Source: Providencia sp. (lineage in GTDB: Bacteria > Pseudomonadota > Gammaproteobacteria > Enterobacterales > Enterobacteriaceae). Taken from it: 64,000 nucleotides of DNA. The first letter of the stretch is position 1, and each line of letters starts with the position of its first letter. Below are positions 24,201-31,964 of the stretch, piece after piece. A model generated the notes under the pieces. That model ran no database searches. It was not told where the DNA came from and saw only the letters and a list, made by a program, of their open reading frames with translations. The position numbers and the translations under genes are program-made. The stretch spans positions 1 to 64,000 of the forward strand of contig NZ_DOEH01000019.1 in the NCBI RefSeq assembly GCF_003533305.1, given 5' to 3'.

Positions 24201-25217
24201 GCTGCTTTTGAAAACAAAGATGATCAGCAAGAGCAAATGGAAGGAACCTTTGTTAAGCCAACATTGATTGAGCTTGATGATGTCAGTGAATTGAAAAAAG
24301 AAGTTTTTGGCCCTGTTCTACATGTCGTTCGCTACAAGCGTGAAGATCTCGAGTCAATTGTTAATCAAATCAATGCTACAGGTTATGGACTAACTTTAGG
24401 TGTTCATACCCGTATTGACGAAACAATCAATCAAGTTATTGCCATAGCTAAAGTCGGCAACTTATATGTTAACCGTAATATGGTCGGTGCTGTCGTTGGT
24501 GTGCAACCATTTGGTGGTGAAGGTTTATCGGGTACCGGACCAAAAGCAGGTGGTCCACTGTATCTATATCGCTTACTGAGTGAACGTCCAGAAAATGCAG
24601 TTTGTCACACGCTAGAAAGACAAGATAGTGAATTGCCAATGGATGCAAGTGCACGCTCCCAGTTACTAATGCCTTTTGATGAACTCTCTTTATGGGCACA
24701 AAAACACGATCAACTAATTGAACCTACGGTTATCGAACAATTTTCTCGTCTCACACAAGCGGGAACTTCTCGTTTATTACCGGGACCTACAGGTGAACGA
24801 AATACCTATACCCTACGCCCTCGCGGAACGATACTGTGTATTAGTGATAATGAAAAAGATTGTTTAGTCCAATTGGCAGCAGTATTAGCAAGTGGTTGCC
24901 AATCACTGTGGCCTGAAGATGAACTTCATCAGAAACTATTTAAGTCACTACCAGAAAAAGTGCGCAATACTATTGCATTGACAAAAAACTGGCAAGAATT
25001 TCAAGGGCAAATTGAAGGGGTTATTTATCACGGAGATAGCGACCAACTAAAAGACATTTGCCAAGCGGTTACAACACGTAAAGGACCAATAATTTCTGTT
25101 CAAGGTTTTGAGCGTGGAGAAACGAATTTACGTATAGAACGACTTGTTCATGAACGATCATTAAGCGTAAATACGGCAGCAGCAGGTGGAAATGCTAGCC
25201 TCATGACAATAGGTTAA
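21234..25217 (+). CDS. putA: Trifunctional PutA: repressor, proline dehydrogenase, P5C dehydrogenase
   Basis: 1327 aa, matching enteric PutA (1320). Residues 1-47 (TMGVRLDEATRERIKAAAQRLDRTSHWLIKQAI) are a ribbon-helix-helix DNA-binding domain. The proline dehydrogenase barrel spans about 230-560 (GPGISIKLSALHPRY, RLVKGAYWDSEIK, ATHNAHT). The aldehyde dehydrogenase spans about 650-1120, with E888 in AETGGLNAM and the catalytic C922 in GQRCSALR. It oxidises proline to glutamate, passing electrons to quinone at the membrane. When reduced it leaves the operators. All active-site motifs are intact. Confidence 0.97.
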   Translation: MSSTTTMGVRLDEATRERIKAAAQRLDRTSHWLIKQAIYTYLEQLDNEQFMPELSANMDAKDNQSINEDLAVETHYQPFLDFAEHILPQSVKRSAITSAYRIPETQAVSMLLQQAQLPPEQAEAAHKLAYSIAEKLRNQKSSTGRAGLVQGLLQEFSLSSQEGVALMCLAEALLRIPDKATRDALIRDKISNGNWQSHLGQSSSMFVNAATWGLLFTGKLVSTHNEAKLSSSLNRILSKSGEPLVRKGVDMAMRLMGEQFVTGETIAQALANARKLEDKGFRYSYDMLGEAALTEKDAQDYMVSYQQAIHAIGKASNGRGIYEGPGISIKLSALHPRYSRAQYDRVMDELYPRLLSLVLQAHQYDIGINIDAEEADRLEISLDLLEKLCFEPQLAGWNGIGFVIQAYQKRCPFVIDSIINLAQRSNRRLMIRLVKGAYWDSEIKQAQVDGLEGYPVYTRKVYTDVSYIACARKLLSAPNLIYPQFATHNAHTLSAIYQLAGQNYYPGQYEFQCLHGMGEPLYEQVVGKVADGKLNRPCRIYAPVGTHETLLAYLVRRLLENGANTSFVNRIADGTIPLDELVADPVKDVIELAKTEGQIGLPHPKIALPRDLYGKRRVNSMGLDLSNEHRLASLSSALLTAAMQEKIAAPLLGADFQSEQPTPEAIAIINPACHRDIVGHVREATEQEANHALNIANDAGAIWFATPPSERAAILLRAADLMEQQLQPLLDVLVREAGKTYENAISEIREAVDFLNYYATQVRDDFDNNTHRPLGPVVCISPWNFPLAIFTGQIAAALAAGNPVLAKPAEQTPLIGAIAVSILHQAGIPTDVLQFLPGKGETIGAKLVGDERVRGVMFTGSTEVAGLLQRNIAGRLDAQGRPTPLIAETGGLNAMIVDSSALTEQVVTDVVASAFDSAGQRCSALRILCIQDDVAERTIRMLKGAMEECRMGNPEHLSTDIGPVIDKEAKENIEQHIQQMRSKGKMVFQAAFENKDDQQEQMEGTFVKPTLIELDDVSELKKEVFGPVLHVVRYKREDLESIVNQINATGYGLTLGVHTRIDETINQVIAIAKVGNLYVNRNMVGAVVGVQPFGGEGLSGTGPKAGGPLYLYRLLSERPENAVCHTLERQDSELPMDASARSQLLMPFDELSLWAQKHDQLIEPTVIEQFSRLTQAGTSRLLPGPTGERNTYTLRPRGTILCISDNEKDCLVQLAAVLASGCQSLWPEDELHQKLFKSLPEKVRNTIALTKNWQEFQGQIEGVIYHGDSDQLKDICQAVTTRKGPIISVQGFERGETNLRIERLVHERSLSVNTAAAGGNASLMTIG

Positions 25218-25225
25218 AATGCAAA

Positions 25226-25255
25226 GACCTGAACCTATTTAATTAGGTTCAGGTC
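25226..25255 (+). terminator. putA terminator
   Basis: A perfect 12-bp stem, GACCTGAACCTA / TAGGTTCAGGTC with a TTTAAT loop, begins 8 bp after the putA stop. The downstream sequence is only moderately T-rich (ATACTTTATATT). The rest of the gap to 25430 is AT-rich without features. Confidence 0.8.
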
Positions 25256-25430
25256 ATACTTTATATTACTCACTCTCTCCCCTATTCATTCCAACGTATT
25301 AATCTCTTAATTTTAATTAATCATTCACCAATATTAAAAAAAATTTTATTTTTTAATAAAAAAAATAGCATGATTAAATCAAACAAAAAAATTAATTAAG
25401 GTTGAGAAAATTTGAGTGTACCTAAAACGG

Positions 25431-25452
25431 CAAAAGGTGTCCAAAGGACACC
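25431..25452 (-). terminator. Probable fliZ terminator
   Basis: On the minus strand GGTGTCC - TTT - GGACACC is followed by TTTTG. A 7-bp perfect stem lying 65 bp past the fliZ stop. Confidence 0.65.
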
Positions 25453-25516
25453 AATTTCATTATTAACAAGAAAAAATTAGATTAACCGCCTAATTTTTAT
25501 TATGTTTTAATGTCTA

Positions 25517-26029
25517 TTAGTTCTTTTCTGATTCCCAATATAAATACTGCTCATACTTACGTAAGGCAATATTATAATTACTGAATGCAGAATCAGTCAT
25601 TTTTTCACTTAATTGCTCTTGAACCTTGCTTGCAGCAAATTCTTTCATCGAGAAATTAGATGAAGACAGCAGTTCGTCTAAACGGCGTAGACGGACAACA
25701 TATTCACGAACGGTACTATGGCTCATCTCAGTCTGTAAGAACAAATACTGTTTAAATGACATAATATCAAAATAATCAGTATTGCTATTGCAGTAAATTT
25801 CACTACAAAAACGACAAAGTGCAGTAAATTTACCCTGCAGCTCTACCCACGCGCTCTCATCGACTAATTCAGTCATATCAGCGATAGCTTCTTTATTTAA
25901 GATGTCATCGTTGAATACTAAAGAAATACGATCAAGCGTCTTGTGACAATGTGCACAATGAGTTTGGCTGTGTTTAAAATCTTTGATGTAACGGCTCAGT
26001 GGCCGTTTCTTTACAATAGAAGCAGACAT
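25517..26029 (-). CDS. fliZ: FliZ-like regulator of flagellar and curli genes, orphan copy
   Basis: The 170-aa protein carries KKRPLSRYIKDFKHSQTHCAHCHKTLDRISLV at residues 7-38 and ALCRFCSEIYCNSNTDYFDI, QTEMSHSTVREYVVRLRRL further on, matching E. coli FliZ (183 aa) almost residue for residue in these stretches. The last part resembles the arm-binding fold of tyrosine recombinases without catalytic residues. FliZ represses sigma-S promoters and helps flagellar expression. Elsewhere it lies beside fliA. Here no flagellar gene is near, with putA on one side and an AT-rich gap on the other. The start codon has no strong ribosome site. Confidence 0.9.
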   Translation of the reverse strand: MSASIVKKRPLSRYIKDFKHSQTHCAHCHKTLDRISLVFNDDILNKEAIADMTELVDESAWVELQGKFTALCRFCSEIYCNSNTDYFDIMSFKQYLFLQTEMSHSTVREYVVRLRRLDELLSSSNFSMKEFAASKVQEQLSEKMTDSAFSNYNIALRKYEQYLYWESEKN

Positions 26030-26147
26030 AATGGTAAAGCCCTGTGTGTAAGTCTAAATATAAAATTGTAACAATATAAATCTTGTTACATACATGTCAT
26101 GCCCATAGCATTAATAAAATGTCTACTATGTTGCATAGTGATACGAC

Positions 26148-26348
26148 CTAAGCCGCATCTATTTTTCTTACTTTCCCTTTAGGCGAATATTCATCCTGAG
26201 AATGTAATGTAAGAAATTTTATTTCCCTTTGTCTGACACATTCTAACTCGTCTATCACTCTTTGGCGAATTTCTACAACGAGTAAATTTTGATACGAATT
26301 TGATTTAGCGTCAACTAAGAAAAAATATTTATTGTTAATTATGTACAC
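26148..26348 (-). CDS. Doubtful small ORF upstream of fliZ, 66 aa
   Basis: A GTG-started frame, MYIINNKYFFLVDAKSNSYQNLLVVEIRQRVIDELECVRQREIKFL..., predicted strand-strand-helix. The residue pattern looks like a real soluble protein and faintly recalls the N-terminal strands of CcdB-type proteins, but there is no convincing ribosome site and the region is AT-rich. It may be a remnant or chance ORF. Confidence 0.3.
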   Translation of the reverse strand: MYIINNKYFFLVDAKSNSYQNLLVVEIRQRVIDELECVRQREIKFLTLHSQDEYSPKGKVRKIDAA

Positions 26349-27075
26349 ATAATTTTAACCTAAGATTCCGATTCTCGATCGGCCTAAGGGGGAAGACTTT
26401 ACCTGATAATTCGAGTTTCGTACAAAGGAAATTTGATTTAAAAATCAATCTTATACTCATACAAAGGTTTAAATCGTAAATTTGTGATTCAGCTCACTTT
26501 TCTCTTCTATAATAGCATCTTAAATGTACAGCTTATAATTCTGACAATATTGAATAGGCAGACATATGCCGAATTACGTAAAAAATAATTTACACTTTTC
26601 ATTTTTTATTCTGTATTTACTGCATATACAAAAAAGTTATAAATATGAGTGAAATTGTTATAACACTCTAAAATTTCAGTTTATATCTGAAATGCGCTCA
26701 TAATATTTAGTTATTTTTACTTAGTGAACAGTTTGTTTGTCATATGGCAAAATAGTTAGAATACGTATCTACTACATAACAACGCCATAACTAAAATCAG
26801 ATTGAAAAACAAAAAACCAACATACTGATAACGAGAAATAAGATAAAAGCTACTATTTAATATTTTTATAGAGTGATATTTTTATATTATGCCATTTAAG
26901 ACACTATCACTAATAAAGTAATAGCTTAACTCATTGATTTAAAAGCCATTTAACACGAACAATAATACATGAAAATCATATCTTACTTTTAGGATTTGTT
27001 ACAATTGATATTAAAAACTTCTCTTATATACTTTGTTTTGCAATATTTATAACTAAATAATTTAAAAGGTTGATT
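26349..27075. other. 727-bp AT-rich intergenic region with a CRP-like site
   Basis: No gene is seen. At 26483-26498 TGTGA-TTCAGC-TCACT fits the CRP consensus (TGTGA-N6-TCACA) except the last base. A TATAAT lies 10 bp further on (26508-26513). The CRP site centre would fall near -30 of a start at about 26520, which is atypical for activation. Nothing coding follows on the plus strand for 550 bp, so a small RNA or a long leader of the lipoprotein gene are possibilities. Confidence 0.35.
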
Positions 27076-27384
27076 ATGAAAAAGTTAATTTTAGCTTGTA
27101 GTATGGGGTTATTGGCACTGACAATCACTGCTTGTTCTGAAGAAGAAAAGAAAAGTGAAGTTGCTGGTGCAACTGAAACTTGTAATGCTTACTTCGCAGA
27201 AGTTGATAGTTTAATTGCAAAAGCTTCAGAAAATCCGCAAGCAAAAGCGCAGTTAGATGCGATGAAAGGTCAATTGGAAGAAGGCAAAAAACAAGTTGCA
27301 GCACTGCCTAAAGATCAACAAGACCAAGCCTGTCAGCAAGGTATTGATGCAATGAAACAAATGAAAACTGCTTTAGGTCTGTAA
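27076..27384 (+). CDS. Small lipoprotein, 102 aa (DUF5339-like)
   Basis: MKKLILACSMGLLALTITAC is a lipoprotein signal with lipobox ITAC, lipidation at C20. The mature part is helical and charged with two further Cys (ETCNAYF, DQACQQG) that could form a disulfide. It resembles DUF5339 proteins of enterobacteria, which have no known function. ATG 27076 is preferred over the TTG two codons upstream, as AAAAGG lies 8 nt before it. Ser at the +2 position predicts outer-membrane sorting. Confidence 0.8.
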   Translation: MKKLILACSMGLLALTITACSEEEKKSEVAGATETCNAYFAEVDSLIAKASENPQAKAQLDAMKGQLEEGKKQVAALPKDQQDQACQQGIDAMKQMKTALGL

Positions 27385-27408
27385 TAAGCCGAATTCAGTT
27401 TAGTACAC

Positions 27409-27438
27409 GAAAGAGTCATATTTTGGCTCTTTCTGTTT
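27409..27438 (+). terminator. Terminator of the lipoprotein gene
   Basis: GAAAGAGTCA (27409-27418), loop TATTT, TGGCTCTTTC (27424-27433) with one G-T pair, then TGTTT. Confidence 0.75.
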
Positions 27439-27642
27439 AAACCTATTCCTCTTTATGCATTGTTATACAATCCATTCTATAAATACCCATCTTATTATCT
27501 AATAAAAAATTAGTATCTAAAATAAAAAGTCATACATTATAACTCACTGATTTATTATCATTTATTTTATAATCAAAGACAAATAAATATGAAACATTAA
27601 GTCTAACTCGCTTATAATATCTAAATAGATTATCAATAATAA

Positions 27643-27670
27643 GCAGTAGAGACACGCATGTCCCTACTGC
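27643..27670. terminator. Hairpin beyond mgtB, possible bidirectional terminator
   Basis: GCAGTAG and CTACTGC enclose an inner GACA/TGTC stem. T-rich sequence follows on the plus strand, weaker on the minus. It lies 13 bp past the mgtB stop, so it probably ends the mgtCB transcript. The rest of 27439-27642 is AT-rich with no gene. Confidence 0.55.
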
Positions 27671-27682
27671 CTCATTTTTATT

Positions 27683-30385
27683 TTATAACCACGTTCCAAA
27701 TCGTTTTATATAAAACTGTTTCATTAACTGAGCCACAACACAATAGCTTACTAATGTTAAAACAAGCCATGGGAAATACTCAATAGGTAAAGGCTGCAAT
27801 CCAATCATTTCACCAAATGAAGAAAATGGAATATAAAGTCCTAACGCCATCACAATTCCGGTTGTTAATAATACAGGCAAGGCAGCTGTACTTTGAATAA
27901 ATGGAATTTTTTGTGTTCGTAACATATGAACGACCAGTGTTTGCGATAACAGTCCTTCAACAAACCATCCTGATTGGAAAAGAGCCTCATGTGATATATT
28001 GTTAGCTTCAAATACATACCACATAAGCGCAAATGTTGTGATATCAAAAATAGAAGATGTTGGGCCAATCCAAATCATAAAGCGGCCGATATTTTTTGAA
28101 TCCCATTTACGAGGACGTTTTAAAAATTCTTTATCCATTTTATCCCAAGGTAATGCTAATTGGGACATATCGTACAATAAGTTTTGAACCAATAAATGAA
28201 TCGCTAACATCGGTAAGAAAGGAATAAATGCACTAGCAATTAAGACTGAAAATACATTCCCGAAGTTTGAGCTCGCCGTCATATTCAAATACTTAATAAT
28301 ATTACCGAACGTCTCTCTTCCTTTGATTACCCCCTGCTCTAAAACCATTAAATCCTTTTCAAGCAAAATAATATCCGCTGATTCTTTCGCAATATCGGTT
28401 GCTGTATCGACAGATATTCCCACATCAGCATCGCGCAAAGCGGGTGCATCATTGATACCATCACCTAAAAATCCAACTGTGTGCCCATTAGCTTGTAATC
28501 GTTTCAGTATTCTCGATTTTTGTAATGGTGTTAGCTTACAAAAAACAGAAACTTGCTCAACCCTTTGACTCAGCTCCTCGTCACTGAGCACCTCTACTTC
28601 GAGTCCACTCATAATTTCACTGACATTTAACCCAACATCATGGCAAATTTTTTCAGTAATAATCGCGTTATCACCAGTAAGTACTTTTACTGTCACCCCA
28701 TTTTCACGTAATGCGGCAATGGCTTTTATAGCACTTTCCTTTGCAGGATCAAGAAACGTTAAAATACCTTGTAATTCAAGTTGTTGTTCTACCTTGGCAG
28801 ATAAAGGTAAATGCGCTTCTGAATTATTCAGCACCCGAGTTGCAAGTAATAAAACACGAAAACCTTGTTTATTATAGTGACTAACAAGTTCTGTTATTTT
28901 CTCTCTTGCAGATCCATCTAAAGAGCATAACTCACCATTTTGTTGATAATATTGGCATGCAGCAAGCATCTCTTCTGCTGCACCCTTACAAATTAATAAG
29001 GCATCTCCTTCTGGAGTCATAACTGAAACCGATAGCTTGCGACGAATAAAATCAAAAGGAAGCTCATCAATTTTTTGATAGCCTTTTAATTGCTCAATCT
29101 TTTCGTTGCCTCTGCCACGACGAACAATAGCTTGATCCATCATGTTCTTAGCACCACTTTGATGGAAACTATTTAGCCATGCTAACTGCAAAACCTTATT
29201 ATCGATTTGCCCATAGCTATCCAGATAGTGTTCTAAAATAATACGATCTTGCGTTAATGTGCCGGTTTTATCCGTGCATAGCACATCCATTGCCCCAAAG
29301 TTTTGAATTGCATTTAATCTTTTAACAATCACTTTGTGCTTAGACATTGCGATTGCACCCTTCGCAAGATTCGAACTCACGATCATAGGTAGCATTTCAG
29401 GCGTTAAACCAACAGCAACCGCCAATGAGAATAGCGTCGCTTCAAACCAATCTCCTTTCGTAAATCCATTGATTAATAAAACAATTGGAACCATGACTAG
29501 CATGAATCTTATTAACAACCAACTCACACTATTGACGCCACGATCAAACGCGGTCTGAGCCCGACTACCAACAATTGATTTAGCCAACGATCCTAAATAC
29601 GTTTTTCCACCTGTAGCAACCACTATTCCTCTCGCTGTCCCACTTGTGACATTCGTTCCCATCAAACAAATATTAGAGATCTCTAATAATTCATTCTCTG
29701 AAGGAGAGATAGCATCACTACTTTTGGCAGTTATATCCCCAAGCGTGTCATATTTTTCAACTGGGATGGATTCTCCCGTTAAAATTGCTTGGCTAATAAA
29801 TAAATCTCTTGATTCAACTAACTTGAGATCGGCAGGCACCATATCTCCGGCAGATAATAAAACAATATCACCAGAAACAAGGCATTTGATAGGCACTTCT
29901 TTACGCGTGGAGCGGCCAGTTTTACTATCTCGTCGAAAAACAGTTGCGGTAGTTCGAACTAAAGATTTCAATGCTTCTGCGGCTTTATTCGTTCTATACT
30001 CTTGCCAAAATCGTAATAAACCACTCAGAAGAACCATGGTGACGATAATAATAACGCCAGTTAAATCAGTTTCTTCTCCATGACGCTCTGGAATGAGAAA
30101 ATCAGTAAAGAAACTCACCACAGCTAATATGATTAATACAAAAATAAAAGGATTTTTAAATGAGGAAATTAGTTGTTTCCAAGCTGGAGGGGCTTTTTCA
30201 TGAGCAACTTCATTTTCACCTTCAGTCACCAAGCGATCTAAAGCTTCGTTTTCAGATAACCCAAGCATGTTAGTTTGATACTCATTGAGCACTTGCTCGA
30301 TGCTTTTACTCGCTTGTTCGCCAACAATATATTTTTGACGTGCAGGCATTTTCACGCTTTTGCGTTGATGTCTTAATTCAGTCAT
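27683..30385 (-). CDS. mgtB: Magnesium-importing P3B-type ATPase (MgtB/MgtA family)
   Basis: The 900-aa protein is a P-type ATPase: actuator TGESIPVE near residue 195-205, phosphorylation site CTDKTGTLTQDR with D372, nucleotide-binding KGAAEE, and hinge GDGINDAPALRDADVGISV. About ten membrane segments are visible, the last group near 690-890. Sequence and length match MgtA/MgtB. I use mgtB because mgtC lies immediately upstream in the same direction, as in the Salmonella mgtCB operon. It drives Mg2+ inward down its gradient when external Mg2+ is scarce. Expression is expected to be PhoPQ-dependent, and a leader-like ORF and hairpin lie in the gap before it. Confidence 0.93.
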   Translation of the reverse strand: MTELRHQRKSVKMPARQKYIVGEQASKSIEQVLNEYQTNMLGLSENEALDRLVTEGENEVAHEKAPPAWKQLISSFKNPFIFVLIILAVVSFFTDFLIPERHGEETDLTGVIIIVTMVLLSGLLRFWQEYRTNKAAEALKSLVRTTATVFRRDSKTGRSTRKEVPIKCLVSGDIVLLSAGDMVPADLKLVESRDLFISQAILTGESIPVEKYDTLGDITAKSSDAISPSENELLEISNICLMGTNVTSGTARGIVVATGGKTYLGSLAKSIVGSRAQTAFDRGVNSVSWLLIRFMLVMVPIVLLINGFTKGDWFEATLFSLAVAVGLTPEMLPMIVSSNLAKGAIAMSKHKVIVKRLNAIQNFGAMDVLCTDKTGTLTQDRIILEHYLDSYGQIDNKVLQLAWLNSFHQSGAKNMMDQAIVRRGRGNEKIEQLKGYQKIDELPFDFIRRKLSVSVMTPEGDALLICKGAAEEMLAACQYYQQNGELCSLDGSAREKITELVSHYNKQGFRVLLLATRVLNNSEAHLPLSAKVEQQLELQGILTFLDPAKESAIKAIAALRENGVTVKVLTGDNAIITEKICHDVGLNVSEIMSGLEVEVLSDEELSQRVEQVSVFCKLTPLQKSRILKRLQANGHTVGFLGDGINDAPALRDADVGISVDTATDIAKESADIILLEKDLMVLEQGVIKGRETFGNIIKYLNMTASSNFGNVFSVLIASAFIPFLPMLAIHLLVQNLLYDMSQLALPWDKMDKEFLKRPRKWDSKNIGRFMIWIGPTSSIFDITTFALMWYVFEANNISHEALFQSGWFVEGLLSQTLVVHMLRTQKIPFIQSTAALPVLLTTGIVMALGLYIPFSSFGEMIGLQPLPIEYFPWLVLTLVSYCVVAQLMKQFYIKRFGTWL

Positions 30386-30424
30386 AACATTATCTCGAAT
30401 ACAGCACTATGTGCTTTTTCAAAT

Positions 30425-30465
30425 GCTATCTAACTGAAAAAGAATTATATTTTCAGCTAGATAGC
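30425..30465 (-). promoter_or_regulatory. Long hairpin in the mgtC-mgtB intergenic RNA
   Basis: On the minus strand GCTATCTAGCTGAAAA (30465-30450) pairs with TTTTCAGTTAGATAGC (30440-30425), 16 pairs including one G-U, with a 9-nt loop. The stop codon of the small ORF 30503-30453 lies inside the first arm, so a ribosome finishing that ORF would melt the stem. No U-run follows, so it is not a simple terminator. It may be a processing site, a Rho-related element or an attenuator. Confidence 0.6.
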
Positions 30466-30503
30466 GTCGTTTTATATCTCCATGACGGAGGGTGGTCGTC
30501 CAT
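30453..30503 (-). CDS. Candidate leader peptide, 16 aa, between mgtC and mgtB
   Basis: AGGAG, a 5-nt spacer, then ATG (30503-30501) encode MDDHPPSWRYKTTLSS and stop in the hairpin arm. The start has one of the best ribosome sites in the region. The D-D-H-P-P opening is like MgtL of enteric mgtA (M-E-P-D-P-T-P-L-P), whose acidic/proline start destabilises ribosomes when Mg2+ is low. A Mg2+-sensing role here is inference from composition and location. Confidence 0.5.
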   Translation of the reverse strand: MDDHPPSWRYKTTLSS

Positions 30504-30535
30504 TTCGGCTCCTATAGTTAATTAACTTTCGGCAT

Positions 30536-31234
30536 TCAAGCAGGTAGCTCTGATGCCACTTTCCAATTGATAGCACTAACACTTTGTTCAAGACTAATAC
30601 GGCATACCAATGCTTCTATTTCTTTTTGCTCCGCTGGTGTCGCAAGGAATTCAGCGCAAACTTCTAATTGTTCCGGTTTTAAAGTATCAGCACTACTGAG
30701 AGATTGCAGGCGGATATGTAATCCATTAATTGCTTGTAAAATCAATGTTCTAACTAAAATCTCATCATTTTGATGACACATTACTCGCATTTTGTAACGC
30801 TGCTCTACATCAAGCGCTTGCTGCTGAGGTTGTCGATTAATACGTGATGCCGCTTCTCTTAACAAAATATTGGCGCAAAGGATTAACAACGTTGCCATCC
30901 ATGCTAAGGAATATTGACCAAGGCCACATAAAACACCAATTCCAGCGGAACACCAAAGCGTTGCAGCTGTGTTCAAACCGCGAATATTCATTCCTTCACG
31001 CATGATCACTCCGGCCCCTAGAAAGCCAATACCCGACACTACTTGTGCCGCAATACGACCTGGGCTATCAGGTGATGTTGTCACTGAACTCAGAATAAAA
31101 ACGGCCGCGCCTGTGGCAACTAACGCATTGGTTCGCAGACCAGCCATACGTTGGCGCCATTGACGTTCAGCCCCAATTAATGCCCCCATACACATAGCGG
31201 CAATTAGATTTAAAATATCAGGAGTAAAAAGCAT
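30536..31234 (-). CDS. mgtC: MgtC-family inner-membrane virulence/magnesium-stress protein
   Basis: A 232-aa protein. Residues 1-140 hold four to five membrane spans with the MgtC signature GALIGAERQWRQRMAGLRTNALVATGAA near 18-45 and VVSGIGFLGAGVIMREG...GLNTAATLWCSAGIG near 65-100. Residues 145-232 form a soluble ACT-like domain. In Salmonella MgtC limits the F1Fo ATP synthase and phosphate uptake under Mg2+ starvation. The ribosome site is GGAGGAGC. The gene is first in an mgtC-mgtB operon with a long 5' leader. Confidence 0.92.
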   Translation of the reverse strand: MLFTPDILNLIAAMCMGALIGAERQWRQRMAGLRTNALVATGAAVFILSSVTTSPDSPGRIAAQVVSGIGFLGAGVIMREGMNIRGLNTAATLWCSAGIGVLCGLGQYSLAWMATLLILCANILLREAASRINRQPQQQALDVEQRYKMRVMCHQNDEILVRTLILQAINGLHIRLQSLSSADTLKPEQLEVCAEFLATPAEQKEIEALVCRISLEQSVSAINWKVASELPA

Positions 31235-31661
31235 AATTGCTCCTCCAAAAATGAATTGGATAGCGATATATATACTTAATTAAAAGCATATAGCCTAATT
31301 ATTGAATAACAGCGTTATTCGAATACTATTAGCTATTGCCTGGAGGGAATAAAGAATAAAAATAGATCAACATAATACTCACCCAATACAGCCGTAGTGA
31401 ATTACTCATAAAAATGAAATAATACTCATATAAATATTAGGGGTATGCGTGATAGGAATATCAGACACCGCCCGCCATAGTGGCAAGCAGTTAAAAGAAA
31501 AGACGATTAATTACTTGCCATACATTAAGTTTTTAGTACAACTCTGACTGTCCAATTAATAATCTCCGTAATAAAAGCTGAGCTGAGTATAGAGGCGTAA
31601 TTTTTGTAAGTAAAGAATAAAATGTTAATAAATAGAATATTATTAATCTCTTTATTTATTC
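31235..31661 (-). promoter_or_regulatory. Long upstream region of mgtC
   Basis: The 427 bp between dsrB and mgtC hold no ordinary gene. A long untranslated leader is typical of mgtC. I could not identify a convincing PhoP box (tandem GTTTA repeats). The stretch 31449-31520 on the minus strand has GC-rich segments that could fold (around GGCGGGCGGTGTC). Confidence 0.45.
31329..31373 (-). CDS. Candidate leader peptide in the mgtC 5' leader, 14 aa (or 26 aa from 31409)
   Basis: ATG 31373 (weak GGGTGAG upstream) encodes MLIYFYSLFPPGNS. A longer in-frame start at 31409 gives 26 aa. Two consecutive proline codons sit five codons before the stop, and a hairpin GAATAAC-GCT-GTTATTC (31319-31303) follows 10 nt after it. 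In Salmonella mgtC a proline-rich leader ORF (mgtP) couples translation to transcription of mgtC. This ORF is in the same place but is not clearly related. Confidence 0.35.
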   Translation of the reverse strand: MLIYFYSLFPPGNS

Positions 31662-31853
31662 TTATTCATCTATTGGTGTAACAAAAATACCTTCAGTACT
31701 TTCTTTTTCATTAAAGAACCAAATACCACCTGGATATTCAGGTAATGAAATTAAATACATAACCCCTTCATTAAAAGGTTCAATCAATAGTATTGTCCCT
31801 TCGCGACGCGCTTGCCCATCAGTTTTAACATAAACGCGATCATTAATTTTCAT
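31662..31853 (-). CDS. dsrB: DsrB-like small protein, 63 aa
   Basis: From ATG 31853: [59 protein letters not shown]. coli DsrB (62 aa) reads nearly the same in V-K-T-D-G, E-G-x-M-Y-L-V-S-L and G-I-W-F-F-N-E. A small beta-rich cytoplasmic protein of unknown function, under sigma-S in E. coli. The frame extends upstream to a TTG, but GGAGG lies within that extension and serves the ATG. Confidence 0.9.
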   Translation of the reverse strand: MKINDRVYVKTDGQARREGTILLIEPFNEGVMYLISLPEYPGGIWFFNEKESTEGIFVTPIDE

Positions 31854-31911
31854 AATATAAAAATCCTCCAATTTAAAGTTAACCTAAGACTGTCAATGTA
31901 GCGCATACGAA

Positions 31912-31940
31912 AAAGCCCGTCATTAAAAATGACGGGCTTT
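31912..31940 (-). terminator. Terminator of the cold-shock gene
   Basis: AAAGCCCGTCATT pairs with AATGACGGGCTTT around a 3-nt loop, with T-run on the minus strand, 25 bp past the stop. Confidence 0.9.
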
Positions 31941-31964
31941 AGAAAATTAGTTACGTAATTTAGC

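Noticed and set aside
22889..24699. Long minus-strand ORFs (up to 147 aa) inside putA
   Set aside because: Shadows of the intact putA coding sequence. No independent ribosome sites or recognisable domains.
27683..30385. Calling the P-type ATPase mgtA
   Set aside because: The protein alone cannot separate MgtA from MgtB. The upstream mgtC in the same orientation favours the mgtCB operon.
30569..30773. Plus-strand ORFs across mgtC
   Set aside because: Shadow frames of mgtC with no homology or ribosome site.
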